DNA of 64,000 nt, from the NCBI GenBank assembly GCA_916613615.1, contig OU744735.1, forward strand, positions 57,404,082 through 57,468,081, in the 5' to 3' direction. Below the pieces are notes generated by a model. That model saw only the letters and a list, made by a program, of their open reading frames with translations. It made no database searches and had not been told where the DNA came from. Source of the DNA: Steromphala cineraria (lineage: Eukaryota; Mollusca; Gastropoda; Trochida; Trochidae). This document shows positions 24,301-39,300 of the stretch, piece by piece. A program made the translations under genes and the position numbers. Each line of letters opens with the position of its first letter. The stretch's first letter is position 1.

Positions 24301-27300
24301 ATATTATCAAAAATTTCATAGTTATTTTTCAAAGATCTTAAAAAGTTCTATCAGTAAGTAAGTAAATATCATCTACAGTTTTCAATGCACACCCCATGAA
24401 CTGCTTGAAACTAATCATTTAACATTTTTATAAACCTTTCGATTTCATTCATAACCAAGTTGACTCATCAAATGACATCTTGATAATAAATTTGTCATAT
24501 TTAATTATATCGATTCAGTAAGATTCAAAATCAACTACAACATTCATTCACGAAGTCCAGCAAGGAACAGGCTGATCATGCCAAAACATTTAAGTTCAGA
24601 ATTAGAATTGCTCTTTTCCTAAACCAATGTCTTTCCTGAGGTATTATCTCCATTCATTCAAAAAGGACTTACCGAATCATACCAATTCTTTTTTGTTCAG
24701 AATTCAAATAGGGCCCGTAAGTAACTCTCGTTCGCTCGGCGAGATTTACCCACTTCCGGTGACAAACACACGTTTCGCTATGGCGTCAGCTGTGTTAAAT
24801 GAGTTATGTTTTAGCTTCAGACGGGTCTTAATTTGCACATAAATAAGATAATTGGTTTTATGGGTATTTAACAACGTTTTACTTTTTATTTCGCGTTTCA
24901 AGAACATTAAGAAATATATATTTAAGCCGTTAACAGTTTTTTTCGACCCTGTAGTAAACGTCATAGATCTAAATCTTATCGTAAACAAATTATGACAGGA
25001 CGTTGATAATCATAATTAATTGAATATATATAAATTATAACCTGATTGTTTTATGGAAAAGAACTCATGTAATCACGATTTCACACATTTCTTTTAAATT
25101 ATTACTTTTATCCCTTGTACCTTTAGAGTAATCCCCTTTTCATGAATTTTTACTCTAAATCTACTGTTTTCATTGTACATGAGCACTAGAAATTAAATTT
25201 ATATTTAAAGGAAATGATAACTCATAAAATTATTAACTTGAAGTTCAATATGCTTAAATATTTAGGCACAATATATTGTTTATTTTGTTTTGGTATATCC
25301 ATCTAATCCACCACACTACAATGGTACAATGTTGGGTTTCTGAATGTACACTTTTCACTAATAAAATGAAATTTAAGGTAAGTAAAATGCTTGCTCAACG
25401 GGATATAATGAGTCAAAGAATGATCACTGAATGTATGTTAAAAGACGATCTACAAATTCAGTTGTTTTTGTAAAATTGCAAAAAGATTTATGGTATTATC
25501 TTGTTTTCATGATAAGAGAAAAACAGTTACCTTGGCCTTATGATGAGATTGTCAAGAATAAAAAAAGTATTAAACATGGATATCTTTAATATTTTACAGA
25601 ATAAATGTCTGGTGAATTTTCATTCAATCTACATGCATGCTCAGTTAGACAATTAAGGTAAGCATGTAATGTTTTGATATGAATATTGAATAAGGAACTG
25701 ATAACTGGGTAAAAAAAATAACCTAAAATAAAAAATCTTATACAAAACAAATAAAGCCCTTTTGAGAACTTGTCAATAATTTGTACAATTTCTTGTGTGA
25801 ATTTTTTTTTTTCAATCTTCCCAGGCGAAAATATCATAGTATAGTTTCCAAGCCTGAAAGGTCCATTATTTGCATGGAAAATATATTTATCATAGAATTA
25901 ACTCATATCATGGTATAGGATTAGAGGTGAAACATATTAAATAATTTCAAGGTAAATTGCATGAATACAATTCTGCATCACCATTGTACATCAACTTGGA
26001 AAGTTGGAATTAGTCCTTACCTCTGTTGAATAGAACTGATTCTAAGAAAATCACTCAATTTCATTATTTAACTTGTCTCTTAATTCAATTATTTATTGTA
26101 CAAATGAATAAAATTATTTGTCATACTCAAAGTTGGTTAAGTTCTACAATTATGAAATGGTAAATGAAAGTGGTAAAACTAAGAAATCTTTATAAAAAAA
26201 AACTTTTGAAAAATCTTGATTTTTTTGTTGTTGTTTTTTCTGTATATATAAATTATGAATACAACACATTACATGTATATACAACAAGAAGAATTAAAAC
26301 TGATTTTATTTATAATGTATAGAGTAAAAAACACTACATCAAAATGTGTATGTTTATTAAATTAAAAAATCAATTACATATCTGTACTTAATCTGAAAAT
26401 TGCTTATTAAATCCTGTTACATAATTGGTATGATAAAAAATACAAAGAAATTGCTTATTTTTAAGAATAAATTATTAAATATTGAGATAAACTTACTCAG
26501 TAAAAAGCAAAAACAATACTTTTTATGAGAATATTCTGTCTAGAGTTTTAACGTCAAAATATATTTGTTAGTTGAAAAAATACCTAAATGGAATTGTTTT
26601 TCCACTTGACTACATATTAAACTTAATAAACAGTCATATTTCTATTTAATACACTTCAAATATGATTGATATTATCATTCAATCTATGGTACAAATTTCC
26701 CGCAATAAAATCGACTGAGTAACGTGCCACACGTCAAGGCGCGCTATCAGTGTATTTGCGTTGCGCATGAGATCCCCGCAACCAGCTGAAGATGTCACCG
26801 GAAGCTAGTCACCGGAAAGAACTCAAACGAGACTTACGGGCCCTATTACACAACCTTAAAATGTTGTATATCATGTACAGATTAGCATATGAGTAGAGTA
26901 GCAGCCAAATGTATTATTTAGAGAATAACCAACGAGGTACGAGTGATTACGGGATATCAGCCCGAGTCGAAATAATGTTCACAGTCGCGAGCCTTGGCGA
27001 GCGACTGAACATTATTTTGACGAGGGCAGATATCCCGTAATCACTCGTACCTCGTTGGTTATTCTATATATTACCCATTTGTAATGAAAGATAATTACAA
27101 AACGACAGAAAACATGCGATTGAGAAATCGTAGTAATGCTGTAGTAAGTGACACCAAACAGCTGATCAGTATTCATACGCGTGTCCAACCGAACATCTCC
27201 AGAGTGAATTACTCAACAACGCTTAAGAATCTAGTTCAGTTACAAAACGATACGAAACTGACGAAAATATTGACCCTGAATAAAAGTGTACACCTTTCAA

Positions 27301-30300
27301 CATTGAACAAATTAACACACTTAAAACTCTTAACAAACAGGATTCTTTGAAAGGTATAATAAGTATTTGAATCGGCCGGTCGCCACACCGTACTATCGCG
27401 GCGATATTTTGTTGACGGCACAATGTTGTAACGAAAATCTAAAAAAACTGTCAATTTTTTAAAACTATAACTGATAAAAGTGGCAATATCTTAAAAAGAA
27501 ACTTACAAAGAATGCGTCAAAACAAATTTGCTTGTCATGATAATCAAGTAATCTGTAGTTTGAAGTTACTTTCATTCACGTCGACAGTATCAAGAACGAT
27601 AACTCTAATCGGCCTGTGAAATTGATCACGGAGCCTTTATTCCCAGGGCTGATCGACTATGAGTATGTTCACTATGTTCAAGTTTGTTGGTTTGAATGTA
27701 TGTGTTGAATTTGATTCCCTACGGTGATTAGGTGTAATTAATTATAAATGGATCAGTGAAATACTTGTGCATGGGTAGATTTCATGAATTTTCAATGGCA
27801 GCCATATGTTTGTTTACAAACAGACAGCGCTGATTGTACCTTGGGAAAAAAGCGCAGTCTTGAGGTCACAATGAAATTAAACACGTAGGTGAATAGTGTC
27901 AAATAATCCTGCGTTTAAAAATCAAACTGTAAGAAATATGATGTACAGTAATACATATTTATCTACGATTTTTAAAACCTAATCGACATACGTTCGACAC
28001 GTTCAATTTATCAATGAAACGTGAAAATAGTTCTTCTACCATAATAGAAAGGTTAGCCAATTCCAACAATAAGCAAGGAATTGGTTGCTTAGTGCCGCTG
28101 GGGCAATATTTTAGTTATTCTGTCAATGAAAAGTTGGTGATATTCAAACTGAACCATACTAACTCCCCAAACAATTCAAACTCCATTGTATTCTTTATAT
28201 GTCCTCTAATCATCATCATCATCATCATATCCGGTTTATTTGTTGATCAGGCCAGAATTAATCCTCTGAAGAGGGTGTGGCCTGACTGTCTGGTCTCGAT
28301 CGAAGTCTTCCTCTCCATTCCTGTCTACTGTGGGGGTTGGTGGTTTCCATTTTCAGCGTTTTCCTATCACGTTTCACAAGGTCTTCCCATGATAGCTTAG
28401 GCCTACCGGAGGTTCTTTCTGATGGTATCCTCATTTGTCGCACTTGAGCTATCCAGCCATTACTGCGCTCTATGTGTCCCAACCAACGGAGCCTGCTCTT
28501 CCGCATGACGTCTGTGATGTTTTTCAGATTGACCTGTGCTAGGAGGGATTCAAACGGGATGTTGTCTTCAGGTTTTGTTAGACATATCCATCTGACCATA
28601 GCTCTGTCATTGCGCTGTAGCTTCTTCAGTGTGTTAGCTGAAACAGCCCATGTTTCGGAGCCATACAGTAGCACACTTCTGACACAGGCGGAGTATACAT
28701 GACCTCTTGTTGCCTTTGGTAGGTGCTTGTTTGTCAGGATTGGTAGCAGCTCTCTAAACTGGTAGATTGGTAGTCCTCTCCATAATAGAATGAATCTATC
28801 AATGAAAGTTCATTAATATTAAAAATAAACTACAAAAACCTCCTCCCCTTCCCTCTCCCAGAGTGACCATAACCACGATACACTTCATAATGTCTTCAAG
28901 CTGCCATAATTGAAAAAATATAATCAGCTTACATTCTCCCATTCAACTGACCAAGTCCAAGTTAACTATGAACATCCTCTACCTAACTTGAAATATTATT
29001 CTCTAAAGTCGGTAAAATTCAAAATGAACCGTCCCCAACCCTCGCCCTTCTCTAAATCACTGACCATGTCCACTGTTAACCCTAAATGTCCTCTACCATA
29101 ATTGATAGATTATCATCAGCTCATTCTCTCAATGAAACGTCATCCGATACGTTCTGCGTCCAGAGACCATAAATTCCTTGTTGATAGAGGTGAATGACAG
29201 CCCTCGAAGGAAGGACAAATATTGACGAGATTTATCCTTCCTCAGATTATCGCGATCGGTGGAGCGTGATTTGTGACTTTGTACCGAATGTATCTCCTCT
29301 CATGGTTGGAATGTCACACCCGAGTTGTGCAGAGTTGGATGTAGGTATGGTAGAGCAGACACAATGAGATGGTTTGTGAAGGGTCGAGGAATGTAGACTG
29401 ATACAGACATCGGTTTGCCACAATTACTCATGCTCTGCACTCATCTGTACCTCTCTACATGGGATAGAATCTTAGTTCGATATAAACTTCAAGGGCAGGT
29501 GTTGTGATTTCTGTTTAAATGAATGTAGAATGATACAGACACTGGTTGAGACTAACATATGGTCTGATGACATCCTGGATAGGCGCATGTTAAGTTACCA
29601 AGCATTTCAGTACAGACAAAACATGTTTAATTGTACACATTTAAATTATTTCATATCCCTTTTTGTAATTGTCAAAAATCTGTTTAGTTCAAAACCATTA
29701 AGACATTAAAACTTTAAAAAGTAAAAATATGAATTTATATTTTTCTATCATTTACATAACAATTCGGTGTATTTACTTTACAAAAAGAGTTTGAGCTATT
29801 TAATAATTTTATGTCATAGACAATACAATACTTCATTGACATACTGAAAAATCACTTATTCCAATAATATCACTGTCCCTAACTTATTTTGTCCAGCATT
29901 ATTTCAAATTTCAAATTCAAGCCATGATGCCTGCCTAAAATCAATGAGCAATTCCCGACGCTATCAAACACACTGATCTCTGTTAGCACTCAAACAACAC
30001 AAATGTCGCCGACACCAGACTTGTAAAAAAGCGAGCGTCTATTGATGGAGCCAACACCAATTGGCTCATAACCTGATGTAACTGAAGAACAAAACATGTC
30101 GAGTCTGTTTGCCACCAGCTAAAACAACATTACGTGACGCTGACATTTCGTTATGTGTTTTATGACATTAAGAGCGACAAATCCTTGCCAGATGTGTCTT
30201 TGATAAAGTAAACAATTACTCTTATGAGAAATATTTTTGTGAAGCCTAATCATGTTTTAAAAAGGTTTAAAAATCATTTCACAGAGAAGAAATAATTATG

Positions 30301-33300
30301 GAAACTTTTTCAAATAAAATATTTCTATCAATTAGAAATTCATAATTATCTTAAATTTATATGTCATTTTTTTAATATGAATTTTGCAATGGACATAAGA
30401 AAGAAAAAAACTTAGTAAAATTAATTTTAAAGGGGAACCGTTTAGGATACATAATGTTACAAGAATGATACAATATAATAAAAGTACCGAGGGTACAGAA
30501 GCTCACCTTAAAATGAATGATGTGGTAATATGGTTTAATTGTGTAACCATCTTTTATATGATAATTGATTATGGCTGCCATCATGATTTTTTTATCTTTT
30601 AAAATGCTATTCTTCTGTTGGAAACCACTAGAGTTTGAACAAACATTAATACAAGAATGATATAATCATGATTTGTTAACAAGCAGTAGGTTTTTGTATA
30701 ACATTTTTGTAACCATCTTGGACTTTTTAATCTTCAAAATGCTACTTTTATGTGGGCATCTGTATTAATTTCATTATGATATCTTGATTGGTTTAGGAGT
30801 ATTCATTTAGTCACACTCTCAACTTCCAAAGAACTAAATAGATGATGCACATAAACATTTGGAATATATCCCTCTGACACAAATCACAATAGAAGGAAAA
30901 TGTGGGATAGGTTTGCAATGGAAGGACAGGAGAAAAAAGGGGAGGAGGGAAAGGGGGGATAGAAGGGGTGGGGGTAGAAGAGAGGTTTGCAATGGAAATA
31001 ATCTGGAGGTCAACTCAGTAATATGTTTATTGAAGTATCTTAACAAACAGAGAGAATTGGTGAGAAAGACTTTGTAAAAAAAGAATTGTTCAGACAGCTG
31101 TTCAATTAGTTTTGAAGATGAATATTAAATGATATCTTTTATTAGCATGACAAACAAATAAAAGAAAATTTGTTATTCATTAACCAAAATTTTCAATTTG
31201 GAATAAATTAATTGCATGGGAACAATGGACTAAAAAACCTAACAGTTAGTGTTGGGAGTGAACAAATTTAATCATTTTAAATGATTTTGAAAAGGATTTG
31301 TTTGAATTGAATGATCATTATAATTATCTAGATGATCATTGTTCAGACCGTAATCAGATATAGATGATTATAAAATGTATATTTATCCCTCACTGGCTAT
31401 GTTATTTGCCATATATATGAAGTGTCAGGAATTATGTAAAACGGAAAGGATTTATTAAAACAGTCATGCTTCAGGCTGTTCGCAGATAAAGATGATTCAT
31501 ACAGTTTTTTGTAACTGTATTTATAGTGTTGATAAATATTACAACAAGCGTATCAATACAAATATAATGACATTGATTTGATTGATCAGGAAATGTATTC
31601 TTTTCAATGAATTTCATGAAATCTAATTGAAAATTCAATATAATTGACATATTGACCATCTTGGATTCTTGATAATAAAATAAATGCGTCTTTGTCAGGA
31701 ATCACTATATAAAAAAATACTCACTTTTCAGAATGATATCTTAATTGATTTAGTAGGAGTAGTACTTGGCCTTAAATCTAATTGAAAAATAATGACTTCT
31801 ATGATGACATGTTGTTCCCAGAACCCCTTCAGCATGATACAATTATCATTTAGTTTTACAGGTATTTATAAAACACATGGTATTGGAACTGGAACCTGAT
31901 ACAAAATACCTCTATTATTAACTTATCATGTAGATTACTGAACATAAAAGCAGATTCTTGACTTGTTAATATTAACTCATCGTGCAGATTGTTGTACACA
32001 AAAGCTGATTCTTGACTTGTTTAAATTGTTATTTGTAAAAAGTATTACTATTAATATAATACAAGTATACTTTTCATAAAGACAATTTATATACTTTCCA
32101 TAAAGTCAATTATGTTCTATTAATCAATTAGGTCAGGATTACTATGCAATATACAAGCAGGCAGGGCTGCTAGCCCCAGATCCTTAAGGAGAGTGTAGCA
32201 ATTTGTGTATTTGGCTTTGTGTACGTATATTTGGAGAAGCACCCTAGTGTGCTGAGCATGTAAACCTGAACTCTGGCTAAGCCCTTATGTGTGGTATTAA
32301 AAGACTTGACGGGAGAGAACATGAATTGTTGTGAAAAATATATATAATTTCACAAAATATAGTTAGCTTATGTCCTTAATTGATTTTGTGTCAAGAAGAA
32401 CTGCTGTTAGATATAGAAATGGTACAAATATGAGTAAAACACAGGAACTGGAACCTGATGCAAAATAACTCTTTCCACATCAACTTATCATGTAGATTGC
32501 TAAACACAAAACAAGTGACAAGTTTTGTGTAAGTTGTTATTCTTAGAAAGAACATATCGCTGTCATGAGAATACAAGTCTAATTTCCATAACTCTTATTG
32601 AATACACATGGCCATATAGCATAATGCTCTACCATTTCAATTGGGTCAGGTTGATTATGCAACAGACTAGCAGCTGACACTATGATGCTAGCAGCCTGTA
32701 TTGGGATGTGTATTAGACAGCATAGTGGACTCAACAGAAATATCTGAACTCTGGTTGACCCCTTATGTGTGGTATTTAAAGGAATATAAGGGAGATACCA
32801 TTGGTCAAAATCTAACATGATGTTTAATGTCATTGGGTTTTTGCAGCAAGTTGCCATAAATATTTTAAACAAATTAATTAATTATGTTTGTCTTTCATCT
32901 TAATGTTTTAGAAACACTTAAAATATAGAACAACTTGCATGACAATCTTAAATATTCTATATTCAAGATAAAATTATGATTAGTAAGTTCAAATTAGAGA
33001 ATTTAGATAGTGCGAGTGATCACTTGATGAAAGCTTAAAATTTAGTAATAATGATGTGTCATCTGCAGCTGAAAAGTCAATATGGAGGCTATCGCGGCCA
33101 TCTTGGATTCTCAAAACTGAAACGTCTACCTTTGTGGGAGGAATCACAATAGGTATAACATACTACAATATGAAAATGATATCTAGATTGGTTTAGGAGA
33201 AGTAGTAATTTTCATGAAATCTCATTGAAAATTCAATATGGCTGCTATCGCAGCCATCTTAGATTCTCAAAACAGAAACGTCTACCGTTCCGAGGGGAAT

Positions 33301-36300
33301 CACCATGGGTATAACATACTACAATTTCAGAATGATATCTGCATTCGTTTAGGAGGAGTAGTCTTTTTCGTGAAATCTAATTGAAAATTCAATATGGCTG
33401 CCATGGCGGCCATCTTGGATTCTCAAAACTGAAACGTCTACGTTTCTGTGAGGAATCACCATGGGTATAACATACTACAATTTCAGAATGATAACTGGAT
33501 TCGTTTAGGAGGAATAGTCTTTTTCCTGAAATCTAATTGAAAATTCAATATGGCTGCCATGGCGGCCATTTTGGATTCTCAAAACTGCAACGTCTACCTT
33601 TCTGTGAGGAATCACCATGGGTATAACATACTACAATTTCAGAATGATATCTGGATTCGTTTAGGAGGAGTAGTCTTTTTCCTGAAAGTTTACGGACGGA
33701 CGGACGGACGGACGGACGGACAGACGGACGACGGACGAAGCGCCATGACATAAGCTCACATTTACTTTGTAAAGGTGAGCTAAAAACACAGCAGGTGTAA
33801 AGTCTTCTTAATTCTAATCAAAATGACCAAAATGCGAAATAAAGAGATGAAGTTTTAATTACAATTTCTCTCCAATAGTTTATCATTTGAGCAAATAAAA
33901 CTAAATATATGTACAACCAGAAGTAAGGAACAATAACAACGATCTAAAGTATAACATCAAACAGTCCAAGGTAAGCTCTAAGTATAGCCCATCTTTTATC
34001 AAACACCTGCTCTGGTTTATCCTGAATATCAAATTTGCTAAAAGAATTAAAAACATTATTGTTTATATAAGAATGACCCAACAACAGAGCCTGACACATA
34101 TTTCCTCACGTCTAAGAATAGCCCATGAGTGGTATTTCTGAAATGCTTCATTCAGCTCCAGGCAAAATATCATGAGGTCTCTGTAAATAGTAAAAGTGTT
34201 TTACTGTTTACACTTAAAGGTGGACATGACTTATGTAACTAAAACCTGCTATAGTATACAGTGTCAAGACACTCAAACCAACTAAGTAGCAGTGGTGGTG
34301 TTATTTTTAGCATTCGAATTGAGAGAAAAAAAAATCTGCATAACAAACATAAAACATTTTGTCAGTTAGAGGGTTTATTTTAATTTATATTAAAATAATA
34401 TTTTGAAATTGAATATTTCATACTGCAACTTAAACAAAACAGGTAGAAAATATTACCTTTTTTTTGAAGAAAATAACAAAAAGGTGTTCTTTACATACAT
34501 TTGAATATTTTGAAGTATAAACCTTAATATAAGAGAGGATTATCAATTCCAAGATTAATCTCAGAGTTGTGATTCTGGTAACAAGACTTGTGACAATATT
34601 AAACATTGTTTAAAAATATTGTCCAGATGAAAAAAATACTTCTGAGACTAAATATTAGTCTAACAGATAATGCATCGATATATCTCAGAACAAGAAATAT
34701 ACATCTTTGCAAGAGTGAACTAATATATGAATATACAACTACTTGTCAATAGCAAGCATAATACACGAGGTAACCTAGCTCCCATACCAAGTATTCAGTA
34801 ACTATGTAGGGTTCTGATGTTAAAATAATATATGAATTTACAACAACTTGTAAATAAGGCTCACAAGTATAATACACGAAGAAACCTAGCTCCCACACCA
34901 AGTACTCAGTAACTATGTAGGGTCATGTTGTTACAAGGGACAAGACGATCTATAGCCCTCAAGCACAATCACAACAAGTAACAAGTAATTCCATTATTTG
35001 TAAGCTTTGCACACATAATAACCCCCGGCTGCATTGAACAGACCAGGTCAAGTTAACCTTACCCTGTACACACCTATAGCCCATACCACTGGTATAGACT
35101 CACATTAAGTCTCAGAAGTAGTTTTTTCAATATCGACAATATTTTTAAACAAATCATGTATTATAACAAAATGATGCCCAGAAGATGCTTTAAGCTGAGC
35201 GATCTAGATTTGCTATACTTTTCTAGACTTGGTTGGTCGTCAATTAAATATTTTTGCTTGAAGGTCTGGATGACAGACTACCACTGGTACAATACATGTA
35301 GGTAGTTTCAAGGTATGGAGAAGGATTCGTAGTTAAATTTGCTGTTGATGTGGGTGAATTATACTCAATAATTAACTTTGACAATGGCTTCATAGCAAAC
35401 ATACAATATGGAGCTTAAAATGAGGTACTGGGTTACGGTAATGACATAAGTTGATGTGGGTTAATTTTACTCAATAATAAACTTTGAAGTTGGCTGCATA
35501 GAAAATATACAATATGGGGTTTAAAATGAGGTTATGGGTCAAGGTAATGCAATAAGTTGTTGATGTTGGTGAATTATACTCAATCATTAAATATGACAAT
35601 GGCTGTTTAGCATAGGTACAATATGAGTTTAAAGTAAGGTACTGGGTAAAGGTAATGAAAATAGTTGATGTGAGTTAATTATACTCAATAATAAGTTTTG
35701 AAGTTGGCTGCATAGCAAACATAGAATATGGGGTTTAAAATGAGATAATGGGTCAAGGTAATGAAATTAGTTGATGTGGGTTAATTTTACTCAATAATAA
35801 ACTTTGAAGTTGGCTTCATAGAAAATATACAATATGGAGTTTAGGTACTGGGTTAAGGTAATGAAATTAGTTGTTGAGATGGGTGAATTATACTCAATAA
35901 TTAAATATTACAATGGCTTCATAGCAAAGGTACAATATGGAGTTTAAAATGAGGTACTGGGAAAAGGTAATGAAATAAGTTGATGTGAGTTAATTATACT
36001 CAATAATAAGCTTTGTAGTTGGCTGCATAGCAAACATACAATATGGAATTCAAAAATGAGATAATGGGTTAAGGTAATGAAATTAGTTGAGATGGGTGAA
36101 TTATACTCAATCATTAACTATGACAACGGCTGTATAGCAAAGGTACAATAAGAAATTACCTGTTGATGTGGGTTAATTTTATTAAAAAATAAAGTTTGAT
36201 TGAAGTATTCGTTATAGCACAGCAAAAAGATATTAAATGATATTTCAATGAAGAACGCTCACTCACTCAGAGTTTGTCGTGTGATTTGTTGAAAGTGGGT

Positions 36301-39300
36301 CAATTTTACTCAAATCGTTAAATTCATCGAAATATGCTACATAAGATATATACAACATATAGTTTAACCAATGAAGATAGAGTGCATGGGAATGAAACTG
36401 ATGAATATCTATGATTAAAATATTACACAACAATTAAAATATAATGATAACATGAACATGATAACTTGATTGAGAAAAAAAACTTTAAAAAGAAGTATTT
36501 AATTAAAAGAATAATACCATTCCAAAAGAAAGATTCTTAGTAACTAATAAGAAAAGTGAAAAACATGAAACAATAACAACAAAGAAGCGATAAGCGAAAA
36601 CAATATTTCCACAATAACTTAAGAAAGGAAAGCACTATACAGAAATACTAATGAGACTACAGAATATATCTTAAATGCTGGCATGAGTGAAAATAGCATT
36701 TTTTTCAAAGAATTTATAATTCAGATTGTCGTTTTATTACCGGTATAACCAACTTGATGCTTTTATCCAAATCATCTATTTTGGCAATAAGTGAATAATA
36801 ATCATTGATTATATGATAACTTTTTTTAAATTTCATGTAACGACAAAATCTATTTGAATTTAAAATCAGGTCATAGGCTTCGAGTAAAAAGCAAATGTTA
36901 GTTAAATAAAGCAGCACAAAATCAAATTAAAGGCAAATTAACGCAACAGTGGAAGCTACCCGGTAACTCTAAAATACCCGGTAACTCTAAAATAGTAGAA
37001 GTAGAATTGATGAAAATGAATATGATGAAAATAACTTAAACATGTTGTCTTGATTATTTAATTAATACATATTATTCAAAATCGTATATGAACATGATGG
37101 AGCTGATTTCAATGAGTTTAATGAATATGTTGATATTGGCTAGAATGATATGACAATGATTATGATTCAAACAAAAAGATGAACGATACAAAAAGACCAT
37201 TGATGCAAAAGAATTGAGAAATAGAAATATATTTCAAAAATAAACTCAAACGATAATTTCAACATTTCAGTGTTATTTCTCAGTATTTTATAATTCAGAT
37301 GAGTATTTGTATATCTATTGTTTTATATCAAGGCTCAAAGTTGACAAATACTAACAGAATTCCACAAAAGAATATTTATTCATGTCAATTTCACATTCAT
37401 TAAAGATAAGAAAACAGAAAAAAGAGATGTTTACTAAAAGCAGTTGCAAACCGCCTGAGAAAGCAGTTAAATTTTGAATTGTTTTGTAAACAAATACCTT
37501 TTTGTTTAGATTCTCCTTGAGAATTTTTCACTGTAAACAAACACTTAAAGCTAGAACAATCAGATGGACGCATCACACAGATAGTTCATCACTTAACAAC
37601 CCCCAAATGATAATTGAAAGACCCCCTGGCTTAATGGAGATGAAGAGGCATTAAAGGGGTGGTACTACAAGCAGTGGTCCTGTCACGATGAAAGTTATAG
37701 GGATCACATTTCATCTGAATTTTCTTTTTATTAGTAAGTAATAATATTCCATTACATTTAATTTTCTCCCCCTAAAATGTAAGAATCTTATCAAAGAATG
37801 TTTTTAAACTTTCAGATTCTATTTGAGTTGGTATAACAGTTCCCTCAAAGGATATCATTACTGACCCTAAGAATAATCCTGATAGTGCAAAACCATGCGG
37901 CATTATTGCCAAGATTGATATATGTACATTTGAACACATTAATAAATAAAGACATCCAATTACATTTCTCCACTATGGACAAACGTCTCATTCTTAAAGT
38001 GGAAGAATATTGTTTCAATTTTTTTCTCTCAAATTTTCAGATTCTATTTTTGTATATGTCTAAGAATAATCCAGTTTGTGCAAAACCATGCCTAGATTGA
38101 TATTGGTACATTTGAACAATCTATCAATATATGACCTGGATAACAGTACAGAATGCTTCAAACATTTCTTTATGCTGACATACCTGTCCCGAAAAGTGCA
38201 CAAATAGGGTAATGTAATATTAACTCTGCCCTCTTGTACAGGTGTAATCTGTGTAACTAGAACATACAATTTGAAATGTCTCTTTACTTCATACAGAGAC
38301 GAGAACCTGGTGTCAGTTATCACATATTTCCTCTCTGATACTACTTAAGGGCCTTAAGAACAAATATAGGCTAGTCATATTGGGGTAAAGTTTGACCCCA
38401 AGGGTCCTCACAGGGTTCAACTGTCCTAGATCTGGGACGTGTGTGGTCCATAGGTGTTGTTTTATCATACCTGCTGTTACATTTACAGGGCTATTAACAG
38501 CAGGCCATTTGACAACCTGTATAAAGTTGACACTAATTATTGGCTATCAGAATACTATTATAGAGCTATAAATGTATATAGTGTCCATTCAGCTATTAAC
38601 TTTGCTTTGTCTGAACATAGGTAAACATTTCAAATAAGGATTAGATTACATTTCATTAAGATATATTTATCAAGGTATTCAATGCAAATACACAAGTCAT
38701 TAAGAAGCTATAAAAGGCAAGAAAGGTGTTATATGGATTTGTTGATTGGTTTAAATTTAATCATCTTACGACTTATATATATGTTAAATTTTGAAAATAG
38801 ATATAAAACAAATGAAACTTATATAAAATGTGATTGTGATAAAACAAGAAGATATGGAATGGATCAATCTATTGCGAGATGCTTGTGAGACATGAGTTGT
38901 GTGATTAATAAATCAATACGTTGATGGCAAAAAATGGATTACGTGTTGAGAATGTGAACAACAATCTAACGAGCAGCATTTGTGATTCATTCATCAACTC
39001 TATAGTTGCTAAATGTAGAAAAAAACATGAAAAATTTTGAAAATGGTGCCTTATCCTTGCACTTAACTGCCTAGTAACTTCATATTTGCATGATGTTTGC
39101 ACGACTCTTAAAGATTCATGAAAATATTTATGATATTTTTGTTAATAAAAAAGTTCCTGACATGGTAAGATGATTAGATTAACATGCTTGGGATATCCCA
39201 TCAGCTCATTTGGTAGAGCATCAGACTTTTCTGAGAAGCTAACAATAAAGTAATCTTGTAACTCTCAGCAATCTCACAACCTCATATCTAACAATATGTT

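Noticed and set aside
24777..24842. Start of a gene with an ETS-like promoter (TTCCGGTGAC before an ATG)
   Set aside because: The frame stops after about 20 codons, and the motif is part of the terminal region of a non-autonomous transposon, since it recurs inverted at the other end.
27084..27350. 88-codon open frame as a gene
   Set aside because: No recognisable similarity, no promoter or splice evidence, inside an intron of the opposite-strand gene.
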